From Thermococcus zilligii AN1 (GTDB lineage Archaea; Methanobacteriota_B; Thermococci; Thermococcales; Thermococcaceae): DNA of 64,000 nucleotides. Positions 1-7,429 of this stretch are shown here, piece by piece. The DNA is taken from assembly GCF_000258515.1 (NCBI RefSeq), contig NZ_AJLF01000001.1:496001-560000 (forward strand), written 5' to 3'. Position 1 is the stretch's first letter, and each line of letters begins with the position of its first letter. The notes below the pieces were generated by a model. It searched no databases. It had not been told where the DNA came from and saw only the letters and a program-made list of their open reading frames with translations. Both the position numbers and the translations under genes were made by a program.

Positions 1-181
1 ACCGGGGCGGGGCAACTTTTGAGGCAAAAACTACCGGCATGGCCCGGTGTAAGCACCGGCGGGCCCGCCATGGCGGGGAAACCCGGAGACGGGACTTCAG
101 CCCCGCGGTCACTGCTTCCCGATCCGGGGGCATGGCAGAACCGGCCCTTTTTCAAGGGGCCCCCGATCTCCGGCCCCGATG

Positions 182-682
182 GCCCCAAAGTTGCTTCGCC
201 GGTTCTGAAACCCCTCCAGCGACGGGAGCTGGAGGGGCCTGCGTACCAGGTCCCTCCAATTTCCAAAGTTCTAACTTGCCCTGAAACCAGAGTTGTTACT
301 TTGAAAGCCTATTTCAAACTCCTGGAGAATTAATTTCCAAAGTTTCTTCACTAGTCCTGAAACGTACAGGACGACAGAGTAATAAACCACCCATCAGAAC
401 TCAAGGTTTTCTTTCCAAAGTTTCTTCACTAGTCCTGAAACATCCCGGTAGAGGTCAGGAAGGAGGTCCTCGGGTATGTGCCGTTTCCAAAGTTTCTTCA
501 CTAGTCCTGAAACGGAAAAAGTACAGTCGGATCCGGATTTGAAAAGGTTTGTCGAGGCCCTCCGGAGGGAGGGCTTCGAGTTTCCAAAGTTTCTTCACTA
601 GTCCTGAAACCTCCCGACGACGGGAAGTTTCCCTGAGGCCCTCTGGAGCGGGTTTCCAAAGTTTCTTCACTAGTCCTGAAAC
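182..682 (-). CRISPR. Small repeat array, probably a decaying CRISPR
   Basis: Five identical 30-base repeats lie at 334-363, 412-441, 484-513, 581-610 and 653-682. On the plus strand each begins TTTCCAAAGTTTC and ends GTCCTGAAAC. A degenerate copy of 28 bases lies at 260-287 and a more decayed one (22 of 30 matching) at 182-211. Unique spacers are about 48, 46, 48, 42, 67 and 42 bases. Decay is confined to the left, as at the trailer end of CRISPR arrays, and a TATA box reads in from the right, so transcription is probably leftward. In that orientation the repeat starts GTTTCAGGAC and usually ends GGAAAC. Against CRISPR: spacers are long and uneven, several contain hairpins, and no cas gene is in the window. 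Confidence 0.62.
211..237. other. Perfect 10-bp stem-loop in first spacer
   Basis: CCCCTCCAGC at 211-220 is followed by a 7-base loop and the exact complement GCTGGAGGGG at 228-237. It directly follows the most degenerate repeat copy and occupies much of the spacer. A strong hairpin is unusual for a virus-derived spacer and could be part of a structured RNA or a terminator-like end of the array. Confidence 0.6.
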
Positions 683-1396
683 CATAGACTTTTTCGCCCT
701 GTCGGGCAAATAAAGTAAAGACAAACCCCTATATAAGCTTTTCGCTCCTCTAAGGCCGCGAAAAATCAGCCCTTAAAACGCCCCTCCCAGACTAACCCCC
801 GTTGGAAAACATAGAACAGGGGCCTCCCACGGCCCTTCTGGCCACTAAAAGGACAACAAAACGGCCGTCTTTATCAGGGCAACTTTTACATGCCCAAAAA
901 GCTGAGACGACATGACTCCTCTGAGTTTGCACCATCTATCTCCGGGGAAAAGGCTGCTTTTGCCTGGAAAGCCAGCAAAAATGCCCCGTTTTGCCGGGCA
1001 TTAAAGGCCTTTCCGCTTTTCTTCTCCCGGCGAACAAAAGCCCTTTCAGCCGTTTTTAGCAGTTTCGGGCTGTCTCCCTCTTCTGTTTGCAAAAACGCGC
1101 ACCTGGTTACTTCTATGTAACGTAAAAATGCGAAAACCGTCCTGCGGCCCCCTTTTCAGTTTTTGAGCAACTAAAAGCGAGATCGCCCCACCTATCTCGC
1201 CTGGACTTCCCCCAAAACTCTAAAAACACCTTCTCCTGCCTCTTTTTTCAATGCACGGGTCTGGAAACGGGGCTGGCCTGTGCTTTTAATACTCTAAAAA
1301 GGCCTTAAGAGGTCTTTTCTGCCCGGGGGCCGCCGGCCCACCGGTGCAAACGAAAAAACGGGAAAGGCAAAGGAAGAAACGCACCCTTGAGGGTCT
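683..1396. other. Gene-free leader-like region with phased A/T tracts
   Basis: No supportable gene is seen in about 710 bases. Short A or T runs recur roughly every helical turn: about 847, 858, 869, 884, 895, and then 948, 958, 968, 977, 989, 1001, 1010, 1017, 1036, 1044, 1053 and 1063. GC-rich blocks lie between them. Small inverted repeats occur at 877-895 (GGGCA/TGCCC), 980-1002 (AATGCCC/GGGCATT) and 1177-1200 (GCGAGAT/ATCTCGC). The position next to the intact end of the array suggests a CRISPR leader. Phasing of this kind usually gives curved DNA. Open frames here are short and show no protein-like features. Confidence 0.5.
729..738 (-). promoter_or_regulatory. TATA box reading into the repeat array
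   Basis: Read on the minus strand this is CTTATATAGG, preceded by an A-rich BRE-like stretch. It lies about 47 bases before the first intact repeat (682), so transcription would start near 704 and run through the array. Confidence 0.55.
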
Positions 1397-2128
1397 TCAC
1401 CATATGGGCTTTTCTTCCGCTTCCGGCTCGCCGAGTGCCTTCAGGGCCCCGTAGGCAAACACCAGGGTTCCGGCGACGGCCACTATAACTTCAAGGGAGT
1501 AGGCCAGGACTTCCAGCGTGCGGACCGGCCGGGGGTCCATGAAGAGCGCCAGCTGGGAGTAGGCCGCACCCGTGTCAAGTACCGTGTGGAGGCCGGCCAT
1601 GTAAAGGAGCCCCCTCTTTCCAGCGCCTTTTTGGGCGTAATAGGCCAAAAGAACTGCTGTTCCGGCGTGGAAGAGGGTCACGAAGTAGCGCTCGCCCATG
1701 GAGAGGAGGACGTTCAGCAGGGGGGCCTCGGGTGAGAGCCCGCGGGAACGCAGTGGAAGGGCCGTGGCGACCGCTATAACGACCGCCTCAGTCACGCCGA
1801 AGCCGAGGCCAGCGAAGACTGCCTCACGGAGCTTTCTCTCCCTGACGAGGGCATATTTAACTCCCTCCTGGACAAAGCCAGCGGCCAGGCCAAGCCAGAG
1901 TGCCACGGCAAGCGTAAAAGCCATCCCCCTGGCTACAACGTCCTCGTTAGACCTGATGCCGGCCCCTAAGAGGGGGAGCTGCTGAACCGGGTTCTGGACG
2001 AGCATGGCTATAAAGAACGCCGCGAGGCCCAGAAGGAACTCAGCCCACCTCTGCTTTCTGAAACCCACCGCATAGACCGTCGCCCAGGCGAGCAGGGCCC
2101 CCATAATAATAAATGGAAACGGGTACAT
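1397..2128 (-). CDS. YhfC-family glutamic-type intramembrane protease
   Basis: A predicted polytopic membrane protein of 243 residues with hydrophobic segments throughout. The motifs FVQEGVKY, GLGFGVTEA, LFHAGTA and AGLHTVLDT fit the YhfC/CPBP superfamily, in which Glu and His residues inside the membrane form the catalytic site. Substrates of archaeal members are unknown. I chose the ATG at 2128 because GGAGTGAT lies just upstream. A GTG at 2137 overlaps the stop of the preceding gene and is the alternative. It probably forms a two-gene operon with the YbjQ-type gene. Family assignment is from motifs; proteolytic activity is inferred. Confidence 0.7.
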   Translation of the reverse strand: MYPFPFIIMGALLAWATVYAVGFRKQRWAEFLLGLAAFFIAMLVQNPVQQLPLLGAGIRSNEDVVARGMAFTLAVALWLGLAAGFVQEGVKYALVRERKLREAVFAGLGFGVTEAVVIAVATALPLRSRGLSPEAPLLNVLLSMGERYFVTLFHAGTAVLLAYYAQKGAGKRGLLYMAGLHTVLDTGAAYSQLALFMDPRPVRTLEVLAYSLEVIVAVAGTLVFAYGALKALGEPEAEEKPIW

Positions 2129-2133
2129 GGCAA

Positions 2134-2472
2134 TCACTCCTTCTCTACGACGACGGCCGTCCCGTAGGCGTAGACCTCCGCGACGCTCGAACCGACGTTC
2201 GAAGTGGCAAAGCGGACGCCGACGACGGCGTTGGCCCCCATTTCCCTGGCGCGGAGCGCCATTCTTCTCAAGGCCTCTTCCCTTGCTTCGGCTAACATCT
2301 CTGTGTATTCCTTAACCTCGCCGCCCTTGATGTTCCTCAGGAGGGCCATTATGTCCCTTCCAATGTGGGTCGCCTTAACGATGCCCCCTCTGGCAATGCC
2401 CCTGACCTCGACTATCCTGTAGCCGGGGATTCCCTCGGTGGTGACGACAATAACGCCCTCAACGGTCTCCAC
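2134..2472 (-). CDS. YbjQ/UPF0145 family protein
   Basis: A 112-residue protein with the pattern VVTTEGIPGYRIVEVRGIARGG at its N-terminus and a C-terminal ANAVVGVRFATS...YGTAVVVE segment, both typical of the UPF0145 (DUF74) family. These are small beta-rich proteins that form pentamers in bacterial structures; their function is unclear, with metal binding suggested. I prefer the GTG at 2472, which has GGTGA five bases upstream and gives the usual family length. An ATG at 2505 is possible, but a TATA-like CTTAAATG overlaps it, which argues for the later start. The next gene starts a few bases after this one ends. Confidence 0.75.
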   Translation of the reverse strand: METVEGVIVVTTEGIPGYRIVEVRGIARGGIVKATHIGRDIMALLRNIKGGEVKEYTEMLAEAREEALRRMALRAREMGANAVVGVRFATSNVGSSVAEVYAYGTAVVVEKE

Positions 2473-2561
2473 ATCGGTCACCCTGTGTATTACCAACAGA
2501 AACATTTAAGGCTTTTGTAACCGGGAGGAGCGGTTCGTCAAGAAAGCCCCCAGAAAACGTC

Positions 2562-2639
2562 TGGTAGCGGGGGGTGGATTTGAACCACCGACCTCCGGGT
2601 TATGAGCCCGGCGGGCACTCCTAGCTGCCCCACCCCGCT
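2562..2639 (-). tRNA. Initiator tRNA-Met (CAT)
   Basis: On the minus strand the gene starts AGCGGGGTGG and ends CCCGCTACCA, so the CCA tail is encoded. The anticodon CAT is at 2602-2604 inside a CCGGG/CCCGG stem. The three consecutive G:C pairs of that stem and the A1:U72 first pair mark it as initiator, not elongator. The T arm GGTGGTTCAAATCCACC is standard. No intron is present. Confidence 0.95.
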
Positions 2640-2670
2640 GCTCGACCCGTTCTTAATGAGCCGGTGGGGG

Positions 2671-2678
2671 TTTATAAA
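2671..2678. promoter_or_regulatory. Palindromic TATA box TTTATAAA between divergent units
   Basis: TTTATAAA lies 32 bases from the 5' end of the minus-strand initiator tRNA, the normal distance for its promoter. It is a perfect palindrome, so it could also act rightward. A second TATA-like TTTTATAA at 2694-2701 is better placed for the rightward gene at 2733. Confidence 0.6.
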
Positions 2679-2732
2679 TTTTACGGGAGCGGGTTTTATA
2701 ACTCCCCACCCCCATTTATCCCCGGTGGTTGG

Positions 2733-3893
2733 ATGTACCTGACGAAGGAGGAGGAGCTTGTCTTAGCGGGCGAATACGGCTACGCCCTCCAGAAGGCGAT
2801 GGAGATACTGGTCGCCCTCGGTGACATTTACGGGGCGGACAGGCTGATTCCCATCAAGAGCGCCCAGATCGCCGGCGTTTCCTACAAAAACCTCGGCGAA
2901 GCAGGGCTCGAGTTCCTGCGCGACTTTGTAAACGCAGGGGCCAGGGTCAGCGTCTACACAACGCTGAACCCTGCAGGAATAGGCGGTGAGGAGTTCATGG
3001 AAAAGCAGAGGGAAGTGCTCGAGCTCTACAGGAGGATGGGGGTTGAGGTCACGTCAACCTGCACCCCCTACTACGGGGCGAACCTGCCGAAGTTCGGGGA
3101 TAACCTGGCCTGGAGCGAGAGCTCGGCGGTGATCTTCGCAAACTCCGTAATCGGGGCAAGGACAAACAGGGAGGGCGGGCCTTCGAGTTTGGCCGCAGCA
3201 ATAGTCGGGAAGACCCCCAACTACGGTCTCCACCTCGAAGAGAACAGAAAAGCCACAGTTATAGTCGATGTCCAGGCAAAGGTGAAGACCTCCGTCGATT
3301 ATGCGGCCCTCGGCTACCACCTCGGGAGGGCCCTCGGAAACGATGTCCCCTATCTGCGCGGGGTAAAGCCCAAAAATACCGAGTTCCTCAAAGGGATGGG
3401 TGCGGCGATGGCCGCGAGCGGTTCAATAGCCCTCTACCACGTCGACGGCGAGACGCCGGAGCACAAAGATGCAATAGCGGATAAGCTGGAAACGATAACC
3501 GTCGAAGAGGGCGAGGTCAAAGCCGTTAAGGAGCAGTTCAGGGACGACTGGAGCGATATCGACATGATCCTGATAGGTTGCCCCCACGCTTCCCTGCAGG
3601 AGGTGAAGGAGATAGCGGAGCTCTTGGCCATGCGAGGAAGGCCCCTGAAGATACCTCTCTTCATAACCGCCAGCAGGGCGGTGAAGGCTTTGGCGGACGC
3701 GCTCGGCTATACTGAAGTGATAGAGCGCTACAATGGCAGGATAATAGCTGATTCCTGCTTCGTTGTTTCGCCGGTAAAAGGATGGTACAGGGGAATAGCG
3801 ACCAACAGCGGGAAGAGCGCCTTCTACTTCCGCTCCTTCGGCTTCAACGTGAGGCTGGACGATGTAGAAAACCTCATCAAAGAGGCCCCGTGA
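2733..3893 (+). CDS. Phosphomevalonate dehydratase large subunit (aconitase X)
   Basis: A 386-residue AcnX-type protein. In most archaea this enzyme dehydrates mevalonate 5-phosphate to trans-anhydromevalonate 5-phosphate, a step of the modified mevalonate pathway to isoprenoid lipids. Family knowledge says three Cys bind an Fe-S cluster; candidates seen here are in TSTCTPYYGA (near residue 110), IGCPHAS and ADSCFVVSP. The ATG at 2733 follows GGTGGTT. The frame is open further upstream, but that stretch covers the promoter. The small subunit follows after nine bases, which makes the assignment firm. HMG-CoA reductase of the same pathway is at 37639-38865. Confidence 0.88.
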   Translation: MYLTKEEELVLAGEYGYALQKAMEILVALGDIYGADRLIPIKSAQIAGVSYKNLGEAGLEFLRDFVNAGARVSVYTTLNPAGIGGEEFMEKQREVLELYRRMGVEVTSTCTPYYGANLPKFGDNLAWSESSAVIFANSVIGARTNREGGPSSLAAAIVGKTPNYGLHLEENRKATVIVDVQAKVKTSVDYAALGYHLGRALGNDVPYLRGVKPKNTEFLKGMGAAMAASGSIALYHVDGETPEHKDAIADKLETITVEEGEVKAVKEQFRDDWSDIDMILIGCPHASLQEVKEIAELLAMRGRPLKIPLFITASRAVKALADALGYTEVIERYNGRIIADSCFVVSPVKGWYRGIATNSGKSAFYFRSFGFNVRLDDVENLIKEAP

Positions 3894-3902
3894 GGTGGGA
3901 AA

Positions 3903-4295
3903 ATGAAGCTCAAAGGGAGAAAGATATCCGGGGGAAAGGCGGAGGGGGAGCTCATAGTTTCGCAGAAGCCCCTCTCCTTCCTCGGGGGGGTTGACCCCGA
4001 GACTGGAATCGTCACCGACGCTGAGAGCGACATAAGGGGGCAGAGCATAGCCGGGAAGATACTTGCCTTCCCGCGCGGGAAGGGCTCAACGGTCGGCTCC
4101 TACATCATCTACGCCCTCAAGAAGAACGGGAAGGCGCCGGAGGCGATAATCGTCGGCGAGGCCGAGACCATAGTGGCAACGGGGGCGATAATAGCGGGAA
4201 TCCCGATGGTGGACGGTATAGACGTGTCGAAGCTGAAGAGCGGGGCCCGGGCCAGGGTTGATGCGGAGAAGGGGGAAGTTGAGGTCGAGGAGTGA
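3903..4295 (+). CDS. Phosphomevalonate dehydratase small subunit (DUF126)
   Basis: A 130-residue swivel-domain protein that pairs with the upstream AcnX large subunit. Typical features are the GGKAEGELIVSQKPLSFLGGVDP start, the central FPRGKGSTVGSYIIY loop and the final IPMVDGID...ARVDAEKGEVEV segment. The active-site Ser in the RGKGS loop is known from the family. GGTGG lies just before the ATG and the two genes are cotranscribed. No anomalies seen. Confidence 0.88.
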   Translation: MKLKGRKISGGKAEGELIVSQKPLSFLGGVDPETGIVTDAESDIRGQSIAGKILAFPRGKGSTVGSYIIYALKKNGKAPEAIIVGEAETIVATGAIIAGIPMVDGIDVSKLKSGARARVDAEKGEVEVEE

Positions 4296-4364
4296 AATCA
4301 ACATAGTGATTCGCCGGGGACATAACTTTTTAACCCCTTTCACCCCCCTATTCCGGGGGAAGAA

Positions 4365-5603
4365 ATGCCGAGGGGAATTTACGAGTGCGTTAACTGCGGC
4401 CATAGGGAGGTCATCGACTCCAGCGAACCACTCCTGGAAAAAGCCTGCCCTAAGTGCGGGGGCGACATGGTGCTCGTGGGCTTTTCGGTGGAGGTGGGGG
4501 AGACTGCCCCCCGTCCCGCGCTTCCGGCGGAGGTTGAGGCGAAGGTCCGGGAGTTCTATTCCGCCGAACCCCTCGAATTCAGGGAGGGAGTTTTCACGTT
4601 TGAGGTCAGGGAAATCATCAAAGACGACTTCGAGAGGTTTCTGGGCGAGATAGAGGGCCATGGTTACTGGGCGGCTTTGAAAAAGTTCGATGGAAGAGTC
4701 CTCCTCTACGTATTCCCCGCGGGGGAGATCAAAGGGGACAACCCCCGGATAGGCGTGCTGCTCTTTATAGCAACGCTCCTCTCAACGCTCTGGGCTGGAT
4801 ACGTCCTTGCCCTCAACTACATCGGAACCCTCGACGAGTTCGGCCTTCCCGGCTACAGAAATCCCTACGTGATAGGCCTGGCCTTCTCCATGAGCGTTTT
4901 GGGGATACTCGGAACCCACGAGTTAGGGCACAAGATAGCGGCCTCACTCCACAACGTCAGGGCAACGTTCCCCTACTTCATACCCTTCCCCAACCTGCTC
5001 GGAACCCTCGGAGCTGTCATAAGGGTAAAGTCCCCCGTCCCGACAAGAAAAGCCGCGATCGACCTGGGGGTTAGCGGGCCCCTGGCCGGGATCATGGTCG
5101 CAATACCCGTGACGGCAGTGGGGCTGAGGCTTTCCACCTTCGTTCCCGTCAGCGCTTTCCAGTCGTTGCCGGGGGAAGGGATATACTTCGGCACAAACCT
5201 CCTGTTTGAGATCCTCCAGAGGGCCCTCCTCAACCCGCCTTCGGGGGACTACGTGCTCCTCCTGCACCCTGTTGCCATAGCCGGCTGGGTCGGGGTTCTC
5301 GTTACTTTCCTGAACCTGATCCCCGCGGCACAGCTCGACGGGGGGCACGTAGCGAGGGCCTTCATGAGCGAAGGGCTCCACCGCCAGTTCACGTGGGGGA
5401 TGGGGCTCTTCCTGGTGGTCATGAGCTACTTCTGGGCCGGGTGGTTCCTCTGGGCCCTGCTGATCCTGTTCATCGGAAGCGCCGGAAACCCGGGGGCTTT
5501 GGATGAGGTCTCACCGATACCGGCAAGCAGAAAACTCCTGGCCCTCCTGGCGGCAATCCTCTTTGTGCTGACCGCCACGCCGGTCCCATTTTACACGGGC
5601 TGA
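4365..5603 (+). CDS. Zinc-ribbon site-2 protease (M50 family)
   Basis: A 412-residue membrane metalloprotease. Residues 8-31 hold two CxxC pairs (C8/C11 and C28/C31) that make an N-terminal zinc ribbon. About eight hydrophobic segments follow from residue 130. The zinc motif HELGH is at 185-189 and the third-ligand motif LDGGH comes later (AAQLDGGHVARA). Members cleave membrane-bound substrates within the bilayer; the target here is unknown, and the ribbon may recruit a partner. A GGGGGA site precedes the ATG. The 3' end overlaps the convergent regulator gene by 13 bases. Confidence 0.85.
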   Translation: MPRGIYECVNCGHREVIDSSEPLLEKACPKCGGDMVLVGFSVEVGETAPRPALPAEVEAKVREFYSAEPLEFREGVFTFEVREIIKDDFERFLGEIEGHGYWAALKKFDGRVLLYVFPAGEIKGDNPRIGVLLFIATLLSTLWAGYVLALNYIGTLDEFGLPGYRNPYVIGLAFSMSVLGILGTHELGHKIAASLHNVRATFPYFIPFPNLLGTLGAVIRVKSPVPTRKAAIDLGVSGPLAGIMVAIPVTAVGLRLSTFVPVSAFQSLPGEGIYFGTNLLFEILQRALLNPPSGDYVLLLHPVAIAGWVGVLVTFLNLIPAAQLDGGHVARAFMSEGLHRQFTWGMGLFLVVMSYFWAGWFLWALLILFIGSAGNPGALDEVSPIPASRKLLALLAAILFVLTATPVPFYTG

Positions 5604-6151
5604 TCCCGCTTCTTTTCCTCTAATATCCGCTGGATGTCGTAGTAGATCGTATCCCTGGAGACGCCAAAGATCCTGGCGAGTTCTGAGACGTTGAGGACTT
5701 TAGGGTTGTAATCGAAGAGGGAAAGGACGTGGGCCAGAAGCTCCCTCCGGTCATCTGTCCTTGAAACCTCCGAGGCCTGGAGCGCGGGCCTGTTGTAGGC
5801 CACGATTCCAACGGCGTAAGTCCTCCTGGTGACCGGCGTTGTATAGGTTCCGACCTTGAAGGAGACAACTTCCGCGTTCTGTATAACGGGGTTCAGCTTC
5901 TCAATAACGCCAAGGACAGCGGCCTCCCTTCCGCCCCCGGTGGAATGGACAACCGCCAAGTCGCCGCCGGTCTTCGACTCGTCCACAAGGAGAAGTGCAG
6001 ATATGTGCATAAACGCGCCGAAAGTGATGTTGAGCTGTGCAGAGACTATATACCAGCCGGCTCCGCCCCTGGCGGTTTTAAGTTTCTCCATGAAACGGCC
6101 TGCCCCATCTTCAACGCTCGCTGATTCGGCGGAGATGTACACCAGTCTCAT
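5591..6151 (-). CDS. HTH-domain protein, Thermococcales type
   Basis: A 186-residue protein. The C-terminus (about 150-180) reads as a helix-turn-helix: LNVSELARIFGVSRDTIYYD. The N-terminal 110 residues (MRLVYISAESASVEDG... and GGDLAVVHSTGGGREAAVLG) form an unrecognised globular domain with a glycine-rich turn, perhaps a ligand-sensing part. The ATG at 6151 follows GGAGGGGAGT and lies 33 bases after a clear TATA box. The frame stays open upstream through the promoter, which I take as chance. It sits beside the pilin-like genes and a palindromic operator at 6325-6347 and could regulate them. Ligand and target are not known. Confidence 0.65.
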   Translation of the reverse strand: MRLVYISAESASVEDGAGRFMEKLKTARGGAGWYIVSAQLNITFGAFMHISALLLVDESKTGGDLAVVHSTGGGREAAVLGVIEKLNPVIQNAEVVSFKVGTYTTPVTRRTYAVGIVAYNRPALQASEVSRTDDRRELLAHVLSLFDYNPKVLNVSELARIFGVSRDTIYYDIQRILEEKKRDQPV

Positions 6152-6183
6152 GGCCCGCACTCCCCTCCAACCTGGCGAAAAAG

Positions 6184-6191
6184 TTATATAA
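6184..6191 (-). promoter_or_regulatory. TATA box of the HTH gene
   Basis: The minus strand reads CTTATATAAC here, 33 bases upstream of the ATG at 6151. That gives a short leader of about 10 bases carrying the ribosome binding site. Confidence 0.7.
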
Positions 6192-6324
6192 GGTTTTTTG
6201 AAGCAGGAGCCGGTCACCGCCCGGCAACCGGGGCGCATTGAACAAAGACCAACAATAACCGGGTTAGTCTGTTTTTCTTCCGGCAGGTTTACAGGGCAGT
6301 TAAAGGCCCGCGGCCTATACCCGG

Positions 6325-6347
6325 ATTTGTCGGGATATCCCGCAAAT
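6325..6347. promoter_or_regulatory. Palindromic operator candidate upstream of mini-pilin promoter
   Basis: A perfect 12-base palindrome CGGGATATCCCG (6331-6342) is flanked by ATTTG on the left and CAAAT on the right, giving 11 paired positions per arm with a single extra T. It lies 14 bases upstream of the TATA box at 6361, where an archaeal activator or repressor would bind. The HTH gene next door is the obvious candidate protein, by inference only. Confidence 0.5.
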
Positions 6348-6360
6348 TTGGGGAGAAAGG

Positions 6361-6368
6361 TATTTAAG
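6361..6368 (+). promoter_or_regulatory. TATA box of the mini-pilin genes
   Basis: TATTTAAG preceded by the purine-rich BRE-like GAGAAAGG. The predicted start of transcription is near 6388, about 28 bases before the first ATG. Confidence 0.65.
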
Positions 6369-6415
6369 GCAGAAAACTGCAGATTGATATGAAAAACCCA
6401 AGGAGGTGATTGGAA

Positions 6416-6592
6416 ATGAAGAGGAAGGCCCAGGGTGCGATCGAGTACCTGTTTATGATTGCAGCGGCGCTGGTTATAATCTTGATAGTCGTCAGGCAGC
6501 TCCAGGGTAGGGGAGAGACTGCAAAGCAAATTGCTAACCAGACTGAGAACCAGATTAACCAAACTCTCCAGAACATGCAGCAGAACGGCTGA
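6416..6592 (+). CDS. Mini-pilin with class III signal peptide
   Basis: A 58-residue protein that starts MKRKAQGAIEYLFMIAAALV. This matches the archaeal class III (type IV pilin-like) signal peptide: basic residues, then QxxxEYL, then a hydrophobic stretch of about 20 residues. A prepilin peptidase would cut before the Gln. The remaining 35 or so residues are polar and Asn/Gln-rich (NQTENQINQTLQNMQQ), so only a helical stalk is left. A strong GGAGGTGAT lies at 6402-6410. The protein is expected to assemble into, or accessorise, a surface filament; the exact role is unknown. Confidence 0.75.
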   Translation: MKRKAQGAIEYLFMIAAALVIILIVVRQLQGRGETAKQIANQTENQINQTLQNMQQNG

Positions 6593-6654
6593 TATCTTGA
6601 AATCTGCTTTTGTTTTTTATCAGCCTAAATTCTTTAGTCAGGAGATGCAAGACA

Positions 6655-6840
6655 ATGACGAAAAAAAGGGCCCAAGCGTCCATTGAGTACATTTTAGCTA
6701 TTGCAATTGCCCTTGTTCTCGTGCTTGTATTACTGAAAACTTTCTTCGACCCCCGAACCGGCACAATTAAAAAAGTTGGATCACAACAAAATGCTTTAGA
6801 ATCAAGAATCAATGAAACTATTAATAACCTCGGGGAATAA
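6655..6840 (+). CDS. Second mini-pilin with class III signal peptide
   Basis: A 61-residue protein starting MTKKRAQASIEYILAIAIAL, again with the Q-x-S-x-E-Y class III signature followed by a long hydrophobic helix and a polar tail (NALESRINETINNLGE). It is a paralogue of the gene 60 bases upstream by architecture, with little identity in the tail. The ATG has GGAGATG upstream. The gene is visibly richer in A and T than its neighbours (for example runs of AAAAAAA and ATTAAAAAAG), which may reflect separate acquisition or relaxed codon use. Confidence 0.72.
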   Translation: MTKKRAQASIEYILAIAIALVLVLVLLKTFFDPRTGTIKKVGSQQNALESRINETINNLGE

Positions 6841-6859
6841 AACAAAAGGTGTGATCCAT

Positions 6860-7429
6860 ATGCCCCTCCTATCCTTCGGCTCCAAAACGGGTAAAGTCAA
6901 AAAGATGCTCGAGAGCGATCAGTTCCAGCTTGTGGTGGAGGAAGCAACAAAGGACAAAAAGACGAGGGAGGCCCTCTTCGAGCTCCTCCAGGACGATAAC
7001 CCCGGTGTTGTCGGTGATGTCCTCCTCACAATGGTCACACTGATGGGCAGTAACCCCGATGTCATCAGGCCCCACCTGAACGGCGAGGCCATCAAGAAGC
7101 TTCTAAGCCTCGTGGAGTCAAAGAACTCATACGTCAGGGAAAACGCGATGATACTCCTCTACAGCCTCGCAAAGAATTTCCCAGACCTGGCGGCAGAGTA
7201 CCGTAGCCTTATCGTAGAAGAGGCTGGAAGGGCCCTTGAAAGCGGCGACAAAAACCAGAAGGGCTTCGCCCTTATCCTCATAGGTGAGCTCGGCCTTAGG
7301 GAGCTCGAACCTAAAGTCAGGGAGCTGGTTGGTGTAGAAGACAAGGTCATCCTCCCCTTCGAGGGCAAAAAGTGGGTCAAGCTGGGGGACATAGCCAGCG
7401 AAACCCTCGAGAAACTATCGGGGGCATGA
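6860..7429 (+). CDS. HEAT-repeat protein
   Basis: A 189-residue all-helical protein. Repeating units such as NPGVVGDVLLTMVTLMGSN, NSYVRENAMILLYSLAKNF and NQKGFALILIGELGLRE have the HEAT pattern, suggesting a small solenoid used for protein binding. There is no signal peptide or membrane segment. The ATG at 6860 follows AGGTGTGAT and begins 19 bases after the second mini-pilin gene. It overlaps the BofA-like gene by ATGA, so the two are translationally coupled. The partner protein is not known. Confidence 0.65.
   Translation: MPLLSFGSKTGKVKKMLESDQFQLVVEEATKDKKTREALFELLQDDNPGVVGDVLLTMVTLMGSNPDVIRPHLNGEAIKKLLSLVESKNSYVRENAMILLYSLAKNFPDLAAEYRSLIVEEAGRALESGDKNQKGFALILIGELGLRELEPKVRELVGVEDKVILPFEGKKWVKLGDIASETLEKLSGA

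Noticed and set aside
886-1120. Two overlapping open frames (68 and 76 codons) on opposite strands in the leader-like region
   Set aside because: Both consist of biased repeats of Lys, Phe and Ala caused by the A/T tracts; no ribosome binding sites and no family features.
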